Source: Planctomycetota bacterium
Lineage (GTDB): Bacteria; Planctomycetota; SZUA-567; H5-PLA8
Length of the DNA: 64,000 bases
Direction: 5' to 3'
Assembly (NCBI GenBank): GCA_027493525.1
Contig: JAOSKN010000001.1
Span: 1,984,001 to 2,048,000, forward strand
The notes beneath the pieces were generated by a model. That model was not told the DNA's origin, did no database searches, and was given only the letters and a program-made list of their open reading frames with translations. Positions 8,716 through 17,337 of this stretch are shown here, one piece after another (position 1 is the first letter of the stretch; each line of letters starts with the position of its first letter). Made by a program: the position numbers and the translations under genes.

Positions 8716-9677
8716 GCGCGGCGGTCCTCCGCGTCCCCGGTGGCGCGGGCGAAGATCTCTTCGAGCGAAAGCGTGCGGCGCCGCAATTCCAGCAGGCGCC
8801 AGCCTTCGCCGCGCCGCGCCGCGAAGAGCGAGACCAGCGCGTCCCGCGGATCCTGGCTCTCGCGCGGCTCGAGTTCCGCATGCCCCTGCGCGCCTTCCCC
8901 TTCCTCTTCGACGCCGGGCTCCTTGGCGGCTTCGGCCCGTTCGACCTCTTTCAGGCCGCGCAGGGACTCCAGGACCGCGGCCTCGGGGCCGGCGAAGGCG
9001 AGCGTGAAGCGCCGGACCTGCCGCAGCCGCGCGACCTCCTCGTCCGGGACCAGCCGCCCGCGGTGCAGGATCAGCACGCGGTGGCAGGTCGCCTCGACCT
9101 CCGAGAGGATGTGGGTGGAGAGCAGCACCGTGTGCTGCCGCTTGCAGGCGTTCAGGAGCGCGCGGACTTCCAGGCGCTGCAAGGGGTCCAGCCCGCTCGT
9201 CGGCTCGTCCAGCAGGAGGATCTGGGGCGGGCCGAGCAGGGCGTCGGCGAGGCCCACGCGCTGGCGCAGGCCGCGCGAGAGGGTGCCGATCGTCTGGCGG
9301 CGCCGCTCGCCGAGCTTGCAGAGTTCCAGCACCCGGTCCAACTCGCCCGCGCGCCGCGCGCCGGGCACGCCCTTGATCCGCGCGCGGAAGCCGAGGTACT
9401 CCGAGACGCGCAGCTCGGGGTACAGCGGCACGGTCTCGGGGAGGTAGCCGATGGACCGCCGCACGGCGAGCGAATCGCGAAACACGTCGTGCCCGGCCAG
9501 GCGCGCCGTCCCCGAGGTGGCCGGGATGAACCCGGACAGGATGCGCAGCGTCGTGGATTTGCCGGCCCCGTTGACGCCCAGGAAGCCCACCACCTCGCCC
9601 GGCTCCACCTTAAAGGAGACGCCGTCCAGCGCGGTCAAGTCGCCATAGCGCTTGGTGAGGTCCTGGAGTTCGATCAT
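8712..9677 (-). CDS. ABC transporter ATP-binding protein (GldA-like)
   Basis: 321 aa. Walker A (FLGVNGAGKSTTLRIL, residues about 34-49), signature (TLSRGLRQRVGLADALLG) and Walker B (ILLLDEPTSGLDPLQ) are all intact. I chose the ATG at 9675-9677 because conserved ABC sequence (MIELQDLTKRYGDL) starts there; the upstream open frame has no family similarity. The C-terminal third holds an acidic, low-complexity insert (EEEGEGAQ) before a final conserved stretch. It is the first gene of the exporter operon. Confidence 0.92.
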   Translation of the reverse strand: MIELQDLTKRYGDLTALDGVSFKVEPGEVVGFLGVNGAGKSTTLRILSGFIPATSGTARLAGHDVFRDSLAVRRSIGYLPETVPLYPELRVSEYLGFRARIKGVPGARRAGELDRVLELCKLGERRRQTIGTLSRGLRQRVGLADALLGPPQILLLDEPTSGLDPLQRLEVRALLNACKRQHTVLLSTHILSEVEATCHRVLILHRGRLVPDEEVARLRQVRRFTLAFAGPEAAVLESLRGLKEVERAEAAKEPGVEEEGEGAQGHAELEPRESQDPRDALVSLFAARRGEGWRLLELRRRTLSLEEIFARATGDAEDRRA

Positions 9678-9884
9678 GGCGAGGTTGTATACGATCCCCG
9701 GAATCCCTGAAAGGTAGCCTCGCGCGGGGCCATTCAGACCGCCCAAAGTCCGATGCGCGAGGGAAGGGCTTGCCCGGCCGGGGGTTCCAGGGATGGGAAG
9801 GCAGGCCCTTGCCTCGCCGGGCACGTGAGGTAGCCTGAATAGACGCAGCCGCCGGTCGTCCAACCGCTACGGGAGGAATCCGCC
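9678..9884. other. Divergent intergenic region
   Basis: About 200 bp between the exporter operon and the + strand secreted-protein gene, so both promoters should lie here. The imperfect inverted pair AAGGGCTTGCC (about 9766) and GGCAGGCCCTT (about 9801) could form a hairpin. I cannot place -35/-10 boxes with confidence. Confidence 0.4.
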
Positions 9885-10268
9885 ATGAGAACGCTTTTGA
9901 TGCTGTGCCTGGCCGCGCTGGCGTGCTGGACCCCGCGAGCGCTGGCGTTCGGCATCGACATCGGGCCGGTGAAGATCCACGGCACCAAGGTGAAGATCGG
10001 CGAAGACATCACCCTGCGCATGACCGTGGACAAGATCGAGCACGCCGAGAAGAAGGAAGGCGAGGAGACGGCGAAGATCGCCCGGATCAAGTCGCACCGC
10101 AAGGGCGACGGCACCGACAACTTCGACATCAAGGTGGATTACGCCGACCTGGACGAGGACAGCCGCGAGTACATTCCCCGGGTGAGGGAAGAGAAGACCT
10201 ACAGCATGAAGGTCAAGAAGACCGACGAGGGCTGGAAGCTGTTGAAGGTCCGCCCCGACGACGACTAG
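9885..10268 (+). CDS. Small secreted protein of unknown function
   Basis: 127 aa. Residues 1-21 form a signal peptide (MLCLAALACWTPRALA), so the product is exported. The mature part is rich in Lys, Glu and Asp, with short beta-like stretches, and has no family I recognise. The start has a good ribosome site (GGGAGGAA, 8 bp upstream). It is a single-gene unit that ends at the hairpin terminator at 10293. Confidence 0.75.
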   Translation: MRTLLMLCLAALACWTPRALAFGIDIGPVKIHGTKVKIGEDITLRMTVDKIEHAEKKEGEETAKIARIKSHRKGDGTDNFDIKVDYADLDEDSREYIPRVREEKTYSMKVKKTDEGWKLLKVRPDDD

Positions 10269-10292
10269 CCCTACGCTCTGGGCTCTGTAACA

Positions 10293-10323
10293 AAACGAGG
10301 CAGGCGCGAGCCTGCCTCGTTTC
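10293..10323. terminator. Bidirectional intrinsic terminator
   Basis: A perfect 13-bp stem (AAACGAGGCAGGC) with a 4-nt GCGA loop, flanked by A and T runs on the two sides. It lies between convergent genes, the secreted-protein gene and phoU, and can serve both strands. Confidence 0.85.
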
Positions 10324-10345
10324 ATTTCTGAGGCCTGCGCGGGGT

Positions 10346-11044
10346 TCAGGAGACGGTGACCGCGGGCGACGAGCGGGTCTTGGCGGGGTTATGCGCGGAG
10401 TGCCGCACGATCTCGCCTTCGACCATGTAGACGACATCCTCGGCCACGTTCGTCGCGTGATCGGCGATCCGTTCGAGGTTGCGCGAGATCGAGAGGTATT
10501 GCAGCAGGGCGTCGATCTGGCCGGGATCCTTGCGGATCTCTTCTTTGATCCATTCGTAGACCCTGCGGTGCAGGGCGTCCACCTCGTCGTCGGCGGCGAG
10601 GACGGCCTTGGCCGTATCGGGGTCGAGTTCGACGAGCGCGTCGAGGCTTTTCTTGAGCATCTCCTGGACCTTTTCGGCCAGCCTGGGCAGGTCGAAGGGC
10701 AGGGGCGGCCGGTCGAAGCCGGCGAGGCCCAGGGCGCGCTCGGCGATGTTCACCGAGAGGTCGCCCATGCGCTCCAGGTCGTTGTTGAGCTTCAGGATCG
10801 CGACGATGAAGCGCAGGTCGATGGCCACGGGCTGGTGCAGGGCGAGGATCTTGAGGCAGTCCTCCTCGACCTCCACTTCCATCTGATCGACGCCGGCATC
10901 GCTCTCGATGACCTGGCGGGCGAGATCGGCGTCGCGGTGCACGGCCGCGTGGACGGCGCGGTGCACGTTCTGTTCGACCAGGGCGCTCAGGCTGAGCGCC
11001 TTGCGCTTAAGCTTCGCGACTTCCTTGTGGAAATACTGGGCCAT
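10346..11044 (-). CDS. phoU: Phosphate transport regulator PhoU
   Basis: 232 aa, normal length. It has two PhoU three-helix repeats (residues about 15-105 and 120-215) with the metal-site signatures LERMGDLSVNIAE and LERIADHATNVAEDVVY. PhoU links the Pst transporter to the PhoR sensor and represses the Pho response when phosphate is plentiful. It is the last gene of the pst operon, 29 bp after pstB, which is its usual place. Confidence 0.96.
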   Translation of the reverse strand: MAQYFHKEVAKLKRKALSLSALVEQNVHRAVHAAVHRDADLARQVIESDAGVDQMEVEVEEDCLKILALHQPVAIDLRFIVAILKLNNDLERMGDLSVNIAERALGLAGFDRPPLPFDLPRLAEKVQEMLKKSLDALVELDPDTAKAVLAADDEVDALHRRVYEWIKEEIRKDPGQIDALLQYLSISRNLERIADHATNVAEDVVYMVEGEIVRHSAHNPAKTRSSPAVTVS

Positions 11045-11073
11045 GGCGCGGCTCCCTTTGCGAATCCGAGTTC

Positions 11074-11964
11074 TTAGCCGAAGCGGCCGGTGATGTAATC
11101 CTCGGTGCGCTTGTCGGTCGGGCGCGAGAAGAGGGTCGTCGTGTCGCGGAACTCAATCAGCTCGCCCAGCAGCATGAAGGCCGTATAGTCCGAGACGCGG
11201 GAGGCCTGCTGCATGTTGTGGGTGACGATGACGATGGTGTAGCGGTCCTTCAGGTCCACCATCAGGTCCTCGATGCGCCCGGTGGAGATGGGGTCGAGGG
11301 CCGAGCAGGGCTCGTCCATCAGCAGCACCTCGGGCTCCACGGCCACCGCGCGGGCGATGCAGAGGCGCTGCTGCTGGCCGCCGGACAGGCCCAGCGCGCT
11401 GTCGTGCAGGCGATCCTTGACCTCGTCCCACAGCGCCGAGCGGCGCAGGCTGGTCTCGACGATTTCCGTCAACTTGGCCTTGTCGTTGTTGCCCTGGATG
11501 CGGGGGCCGTAGGCGATGTTCTCGAAGATCGACTTCGGGAACGGGTTGGGCTTCTGGAAGACCATGCCCACGTTCTTGCGCAGTTCGGTCACGTCGAGCC
11601 GCGGGTCGTGGATGTCGCGGCCGCCGATCTTAATGGCGCCCACGACGCGGCAGGCGTCGATCAGGTCGTTCATGCGGTTGAAGCAGCGCAGCAGCGTGCT
11701 CTTGCCGCAGCCCGACGGCCCGATCAGCGCGGTGACGCGCTTGCGGGGCATGGCGATGTTGATGTCCATCAGCGCCTGCTTCTGGCCGTAGAAGAGCTTC
11801 AGGTTCTCGACCTCGACCATGGGCTCTTCCTTGAGCGCGGGGTCTTCGTCGGGCTGGGCCATTTCCCGGCGCTTCGCGTTGGCCGCGCGGGCTTCTTCGA
11901 GCCGCGAGGCGCCGGCGGGCTCGGCGCTGGGCCGTTCGGTCTCGGGAAGGGGGCTGGTGCTCAT
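11074..11964 (-). CDS. pstB: Phosphate ABC transporter ATP-binding protein PstB
   Basis: 296 aa. Walker [15 protein letters not shown]-loop [10 protein letters not shown], signature [14 protein letters not shown] and Walker [14 protein letters not shown] are all present. About 48 extra N-terminal residues, rich in Glu, Ala and Pro, precede the usual PstB start ([12 protein letters not shown]). They may be a real extension, or translation may begin at that later Met. It energises phosphate import through PstC-PstA. Confidence 0.96.
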   Translation of the reverse strand: MSTSPLPETERPSAEPAGASRLEEARAANAKRREMAQPDEDPALKEEPMVEVENLKLFYGQKQALMDINIAMPRKRVTALIGPSGCGKSTLLRCFNRMNDLIDACRVVGAIKIGGRDIHDPRLDVTELRKNVGMVFQKPNPFPKSIFENIAYGPRIQGNNDKAKLTEIVETSLRRSALWDEVKDRLHDSALGLSGGQQQRLCIARAVAVEPEVLLMDEPCSALDPISTGRIEDLMVDLKDRYTIVIVTHNMQQASRVSDYTAFMLLGELIEFRDTTTLFSRPTDKRTEDYITGRFG

Positions 11965-11979
11965 CTCGGGTCTCCCGCG

Positions 11980-13638
11980 CTAAATCGCCGAAAGGGCCGC
12001 CGCGAACTTCTTGCGCAGCCGGTTGCGGATCCAGATCGCGCCGATGTTGAGCAGCACGACGATAGCCAGCAGCAGCAGGGTGGTCGTGAAGACCATCGGC
12101 CGCGCCGCGTCGACGTTGGGCGACTGGAAGCCCACGTCGTAAATGTGGAAGCCCAGGTGCATGAACTTCCGGTCGAAGTGCATGTAAGGGAAGTAGCCGT
12201 CCATCGGGGAGCGACGGCGCGATCTTCACGACGCCGGTGATCATCAGCGGGGCGACCTCGCCCGCCGCGCGCGCCATCGCCAGGATCAGCCCGGTCAGAA
12301 TGGAAGGCATCACCGCCGGCAGCACGACGCGAATCGTGGTCTCGAGCTTGTTCGCGCCCAGCGCCAGCGAGCCCTGCCGCATGCTGGGGGAATCGCGGCG
12401 AGCCCTTCCTCGGTGGCCACGATCACCACCGGCACCGTCAGCAGCGCCAGGGTCAGCGAGGCCCACAAAATGCCGCCCGTGCCGAAGCGGGGCCCGCCGT
12501 GCAGCTCCGGCGGCCAGAAGGCGCGATCCATCGCGCTGCCGCAAAGGTAGATGAAGAATCCGACGCCGAAGACGCCGAAGACGATCGAAGGCACGCCGGC
12601 GAGGTTGTTCACCGCGATGCGCACGATGCTGACCATGGCGCCCTGTTTCGCGTACTCGCGGAGGTAGAACGCGGCCAGCACGCCCAGCGGCGTGACCAGC
12701 ACGCTCATGATCATCACCATCATCACGGTGCCGAAGATCGCGGGGAAGACGCCGCCTTCGGTGTTGGATTCGCGCGGATCGGCGGAGACGAACTCCCAGG
12801 CCTTCGACGCGTAGTAGCCGCACTTGTCGAAGAAGCCCATCCGGTTGACCCGGTCGACGCGGACGAGCTGCGCCAGGGCCAGGGTCTTCTCGCGCGGCTC
12901 GGCCGTGTCCTTCCCTCCAGCGGCGGAAAAGGTCACCTGCACCGTCTGCTTCGCGCGCAGCTCGGCGATGCGCCTGGTCAGTTCGCCGTAGCGCGCCTGC
13001 CATTGGGACATCTCGGCCTTCAGCGCGTCGACTTCGGCGCCGCTCTCGACGCCCTTGGCCTTGAGCAGCTTGAGCTTGAGGAGCAGCGCCTTCTCGTTGA
13101 AGTTCACCTCGCCGACTTCGTCCTTGGCGATGGCGTCGATCTGCTCGCGGATGTGCCGGGCGGCCGGCAGCAGCTCGCGGACCTTCGCGTAGCCCTCGAC
13201 GGGCCCGCTGGCCAGGAGCTTGTCGCCGTCCTTGACCTCTTTCACCTCGCCGAAGAAGACGCCCCATTCGAGCCGTTCGACCTGGAGCACGTTCTCCGGC
13301 GCGTCCTGGGACTGGATCAGGGCCTCGTCGATCCAGATGAAGTCGCCGCCGTAGAGGTCCCGGTTGCCCTGTTTGAGCTTGATCCGGTGCAGGGGTTCGG
13401 CCTTGGGGTTGTCCGGATTGGGAATCTCCTCGCGTTCCTCGAGCTGGCCGACGATCTGGCCGCCGCCGGAGAGGTTCAGGCGCACGACGGAATGCGGCCA
13501 GAAGAAGCCCATCCCGTTGTAGAGGATCAGCAGGAGCATGCCCGCCACGATCAGCAGGCAGGCCGCGAGAGCGCCCCCGCACAGCCAGATGAACGGATCG
13601 CCGCTGCGGATGAAGATGTGTTTCCAAGTACGCTTCAT
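11980..13638 (-). CDS. pstA: Phosphate permease PstA, long form, two frameshifts
   Basis: An N-terminal TM (residues about 20-40) is followed by a long charged, partly coiled-coil region (about 50-270) and the permease domain (FPAIFGTVMMVMIMSVLV onward). This long architecture is known from gammaproteobacterial PstA. Two breaks interrupt it. The G run at 12386-12390 is one short: repair turns AAIPPACGR into AAIPPSMRQGSLALGA. The G run at 12206-12209 is one long: repair restores SLPMDGYFPYMHFDRKFMH. The C-terminal 74 residues are intact (FHIYDVGFQSPNV). The start overlaps the end of pstC by 4 bp. Confidence 0.9.
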
Positions 13639-15971
13639 AGGACGCGGTATTTCCTTCTCAGGCGCAGCCGCACCACTTCGGCGATGGTGTTCACGAAGAA
13701 CGTCATGCCAAAGAGCAGCAGCGCGCCCAGGAACAGCGCGCGGTAGTGCGTGCTGTCCTTGGCCGCCTCGGGCAGTTCCACGGCGATGTTGGCCGAGAGC
13801 GCGCGGAACCCGGTGAACATGGAGAGGTCCATCACGGGGGTGTTGCCCGTGGCCATCAGCACGATCATCGTCTCGCCCACCGCGCGGCCGAAGCCGATCA
13901 TGACCGCGGAGAAGATGCCCGGGCTGGCCGTGGGCACGATCACGCGGAAAGCCGCCTGCCAGGAGGTCGAACCCAGCGCCAGCGAGCCGGCCTTAAGGTG
14001 CTGCGGCACGTTGGAGAGCGAATCCTCTGCGATGGTGAAGATGATGGGGATCACCGCCACGCCCATCGCCAGCCCGACGACGAGCGAATTGCGCTGGTCG
14101 TACTTCACTCCAAGCGACTGCGTGAGCCAGCTCCGGTAGTCGCCGCCGAAGAGCGTGAAGTTGGCCGCGTCGCCAAGCGCCAGGGAGATCCAGAGCCCGG
14201 CGACCACCAGCGGAATGAGCAGGTACACCTCGTGCCCGTGCGGCAGCTTATGGCGGATTTTTTCGGGGAAGTATTCCCAGGCGAGCAGCGCCAGGAGGAT
14301 CGTGGAGGGCATCACGAGGATCGCCAGGAAGACGCCCGGCGCCACGGCCTCGACCCGCGGCGCGAGCCACAGCCCGGCCAGGAAGCCCAGGACCACGCTG
14401 GGCATCGCCGCCATGATTTCGACGGAGGGCTTGACCCAGACTCGCAGGCTCGGGTGCATGAACTGGGAGACGTAGAGCGCGCTCAATAGTCCCAGCGGCA
14501 CGGCGAAGAGGAGCGCGTAGAAGGTGCCTTTGATGGTGCCGACCACCAGCGGCATCATGCCCAGCTTGGACTCGAAATCGTCCGTGCCGCCCGTGGACTG
14601 CCAGACGTGTTCGGGCTTGTCGTAGCCTTCGTACCAGACCTTCCCGAAAAGGCTGTGCAGCGTGGTTTCGGGATGCGGGTTGTCGAGATGCCAGGTCTGG
14701 ACCTCGCCGGCGCGGCTGGCGGCCAGGATCCCGTCGCCCTTGGGGGTGATGGCCAGCGCGGCCAGTTCCCCGAACGGCGCCTTGAAGCGCATCTGCGTGT
14801 CGCCGGTGGTCGCGTAACTGACGTGGATCTCGCCGTCGGGCGAGCCGGTCAGGAAGCTCTTGTTGCGCTGCGAGCGCGCCGAGACGGCGGCCGGCCCGGC
14901 ATGAGGCGCGAAGGCGTTGATCCGGGTCAGCTCGCGGGTGTTGTCCGGCTGGCGGATGTTATGGAAGGTCTGCACCTGGCCCTCGGCGTCTCCGGCCAGG
15001 ATCGTCCCGCCGCCGAGGAGGATGCGCAGGCTCACGATGGGTTTGGGGTTCGTGGCGAGGGCGGCCTGGCTGGCGATGCGGGCCTTGTCGGGTGCGCGGA
15101 TGTCCAGGGCCACCAGTTCGCCGTCGGCCTTGCCGAGGTAGGCGTAATCGGCGGCTTCCGCCAGCGCGATGCAATTGGCCGTGGACTTCAGGTTCACCGG
15201 CAGTTCGAGGGCCTCCAGCTTCTTGGGCCCGGAGTCGCCCTCGTCCATGCCCAGCATCCCGCCGCCGCCGGTGCGTTCCTTCTCGTGCAGCAGCGCCAGC
15301 GCGCCGCCTTCCAGGCCCACCACGGCGGTCACGCGCTCGTCCACCACGATCAGGCCGATCGAGCGGAGGGCGCCCTCTTTGGCGGCTTTCAACGCGACGG
15401 GGTCGCCGGATTCGAACTCGGGGGCCATGACGCGCGGGCCGTCGGCCCCGTTGGGGAAGGTCGGGCGGAACTTGGGACAGACGAGCATCACGCGGTTGTC
15501 GGAGAGCCCCAGCAGGAGGTTGCCGTGCATCTCGGCGGAGGCGGCCACGACCTTGGCGCCCGCCAGGGGCAGGGACGGCTGGGCCGGGTGCATCGCGCCG
15601 GTCTCGAGGTCGAAAATGGCGATGCCTTCTTCGTGGACCAGGTAGCCGAGGCTCTGGTACTCGTCGCAGCCCACGGCCAGCACGCCGTTCACGCCCAGGC
15701 TCTGCCGGTGCATCGGGGCGAGTTTGGGCGCGAGAAAAAGCGGGTAGGTCTGATCGACGATGACCAGGAGGATCGCGAGGATGCTGAAGATGATGACGAT
15801 GCCGCCGCAGGTGACGAAGTAGGCGGCGCACTTGTCCAGGGCGCGGCGCCGCGCCGTCCGCGGATCGTTCGTCTCGAAGGGCGCGGAAACGTGTCCGGGA
15901 GGCCCCAGGCGCGCGCCGGCCTTGGCGGCGGCCGTGTCCTGAGAGCTTTGCGCGCGCGTGGGTTCGCTCAT
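13635..15971 (-). CDS. pstC: Phosphate permease PstC, long form
   Basis: 778 aa, far longer than the E. coli protein of about 320 aa but in line with the long PstC of Pseudomonas and some other phyla. After an N-terminal TM (about 50-72) comes a 380-residue extracytoplasmic domain that resembles a WD40-like propeller. The binding-protein-dependent permease domain spans about 485-770 (LKAGSLALGSTSWQAAFRVI, then GFGRAVGETMIVLMATGN). It forms the import channel with PstA. Confidence 0.93.
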   Translation of the reverse strand: MSEPTRAQSSQDTAAAKAGARLGPPGHVSAPFETNDPRTARRRALDKCAAYFVTCGGIVIIFSILAILLVIVDQTYPLFLAPKLAPMHRQSLGVNGVLAVGCDEYQSLGYLVHEEGIAIFDLETGAMHPAQPSLPLAGAKVVAASAEMHGNLLLGLSDNRVMLVCPKFRPTFPNGADGPRVMAPEFESGDPVALKAAKEGALRSIGLIVVDERVTAVVGLEGGALALLHEKERTGGGGMLGMDEGDSGPKKLEALELPVNLKSTANCIALAEAADYAYLGKADGELVALDIRAPDKARIASQAALATNPKPIVSLRILLGGGTILAGDAEGQVQTFHNIRQPDNTRELTRINAFAPHAGPAAVSARSQRNKSFLTGSPDGEIHVSYATTGDTQMRFKAPFGELAALAITPKGDGILAASRAGEVQTWHLDNPHPETTLHSLFGKVWYEGYDKPEHVWQSTGGTDDFESKLGMMPLVVGTIKGTFYALLFAVPLGLLSALYVSQFMHPSLRVWVKPSVEIMAAMPSVVLGFLAGLWLAPRVEAVAPGVFLAILVMPSTILLALLAWEYFPEKIRHKLPHGHEVYLLIPLVVAGLWISLALGDAANFTLFGGDYRSWLTQSLGVKYDQRNSLVVGLAMGVAVIPIIFTIAEDSLSNVPQHLKAGSLALGSTSWQAAFRVIVPTASPGIFSAVMIGFGRAVGETMIVLMATGNTPVMDLSMFTGFRALSANIAVELPEAAKDSTHYRALFLGALLLFGMTFFVNTIAEVVRLRLRRKYRVL

Positions 15972-16050
15972 GGTATCCAGGCCGTTCGGGCGAAGGGGAC
16001 CTCGAAGTCCGTACGTTGCGTGAGCTTTTGCCGGCGGCGTTTATGGCAAC

Positions 16051-16091
16051 GGGCTTCCTTCAGGCCCGGCTTTCCGACCTGAAGGAAGCCC
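16051..16091 (-). promoter_or_regulatory. pstS-pstC intergenic hairpin
   Basis: A perfect 14-bp inverted repeat (GGGCTTCCTTCAGG with its complement at 16078-16091, 13-nt loop) lies 27 bp after the pstS stop codon, without a U tract. It may stop or protect part of the transcripts so that more PstS than PstC is made; that role is inference. Confidence 0.6.
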
Positions 16092-16117
16092 GCGGAGCGT
16101 TCGAAGCGCGGTGGAGC

Positions 16118-17095
16118 TTACTCCTCGAGCTTCTTGAGGTCGTCTTCCGTCAGCTTCTTGGTCAGGGGGTAGTAGCCGTCCTTGACCACCACTTCCTGCC
16201 CATCCTTCGCGAGGACCATCTTGAAGAATTCCTTGATCAGCGGATCGAGCGGCTTGCCGGGCGCCTTGTTGTAGTAGATGTAGAGGAAGCGGCCGAGCGG
16301 GTACTTCCCGGAATAGCAGTTGTCCGCGTTGGCCTCGACGAACGCTTCCCCGTCCTTGTTGCAGAGCGGGACGGCGCGGACGCCGGCGGTGGCGTACCCG
16401 ATGCCGCTGTAGCCGATCGCGAACTTGTCCACCGTGATGCCCTGCACGACGGCGGCCGAGCCCGGCTGCTCCTTCACCGCGTCCTTGAAGTCGCCCTTGC
16501 TCAGCGCGTGCTCCTTGAAGAAGCCGTAGGTGCCCGAGGCGCTGTTGCGGCCGTACAGGCTGATCGGCCGTTCCTTCCAGTCGCCTTCCAGCCCGACCTG
16601 GCCCCATGTGGCGATGTCGCTCGCGTGCCCGCGCTTCAGCGTCTTGCCGAAGACCGCGTCGACCTGCGTCAGGGAGAGCCCCTTCACGGGATTGTCCTTG
16701 TTGACGAAGACGGCCAGCGCGTCCACCGCCACCCGGGCGACCGAGGGCTTGTAGCCGTACTTCTTCTCGAAGGCGTCCGACTCGGAGGACTTCATCGGGC
16801 GGCTCATCGGACCGAGCTGCGCCGTGCCTTCGATCAGCGCCGGAGGCGCCGTCGTCGAGCCTTTGCCCTCGATCTGGATGTTGACGTTGGGGTAGAAGCT
16901 CTTGAACTTTTCAGCCCACAGCGCCATGAGGTTGTTCAGCGTGTCCGAACCCACGCTGTTCAGGTTGCCGCTGACGCCGGAGGATGCCTTGTAACCTTCC
17001 AGCGCCGGGTCGACCTCGACCGCGAAGCTGGAACCCGCCAGGACGCAGGCCGCCAGACAGGCGACCATTGAAAACGAAGACCGAGAGCGAAACAT
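16118..17095 (-). CDS. pstS: Phosphate-binding protein PstS
   Basis: 325 aa. The signal peptide is residues 1-25 ([19 protein letters not shown]). The mature protein has the PstS binding-site pattern [19 protein letters not shown] and LGPMSRPM. It captures phosphate outside the inner membrane for PstCAB. I chose the ATG at 17093-17095, which has a strong ribosome site (AAAGGAGAAG) and begins the signal peptide; the open frame extends further upstream without support. It is the first gene of the operon. Confidence 0.95.
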   Translation of the reverse strand: MFRSRSSFSMVACLAACVLAGSSFAVEVDPALEGYKASSGVSGNLNSVGSDTLNNLMALWAEKFKSFYPNVNIQIEGKGSTTAPPALIEGTAQLGPMSRPMKSSESDAFEKKYGYKPSVARVAVDALAVFVNKDNPVKGLSLTQVDAVFGKTLKRGHASDIATWGQVGLEGDWKERPISLYGRNSASGTYGFFKEHALSKGDFKDAVKEQPGSAAVVQGITVDKFAIGYSGIGYATAGVRAVPLCNKDGEAFVEANADNCYSGKYPLGRFLYIYYNKAPGKPLDPLIKEFFKMVLAKDGQEVVVKDGYYPLTKKLTEDDLKKLEE

Positions 17096-17160
17096 GATTC
17101 TTCTCCTTTGGCCCATGCGTGCTCGTCGCAGCGGAATGGATACGCGGGTTGTGTAAAGAC

Positions 17161-17200
17161 CAAATGAAGGCAGGATGATTAATGGAAGAACACGATGAAC
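17161..17200 (-). promoter_or_regulatory. Possible Pho box upstream of pstS
   Basis: Read on the minus strand, this AT-richer stretch has repeated TTCAT/TCCAT/TCAT motifs at roughly 11-bp spacing, which resembles PhoB binding boxes. The match is weak, and no -10 box is clear. Confidence 0.35.
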
Positions 17201-17337
17201 TTGTGCGTTGATCTCATAATATCTTGATTTCAAAAATGTTACGTAATGGGATCAAGACTGGAATTCAGCCTCCAAGGCGGCCTGAAGGCGCTGCTCTTTA
17301 TGAAGATTTGAGCGCCTGATTGTAAAGATTGAAAAGT

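Noticed and set aside
9678-9884. Possible riboswitch or attenuator in the divergent gap
   Set aside because: The inverted pair is imperfect and matches no class I can recognise.
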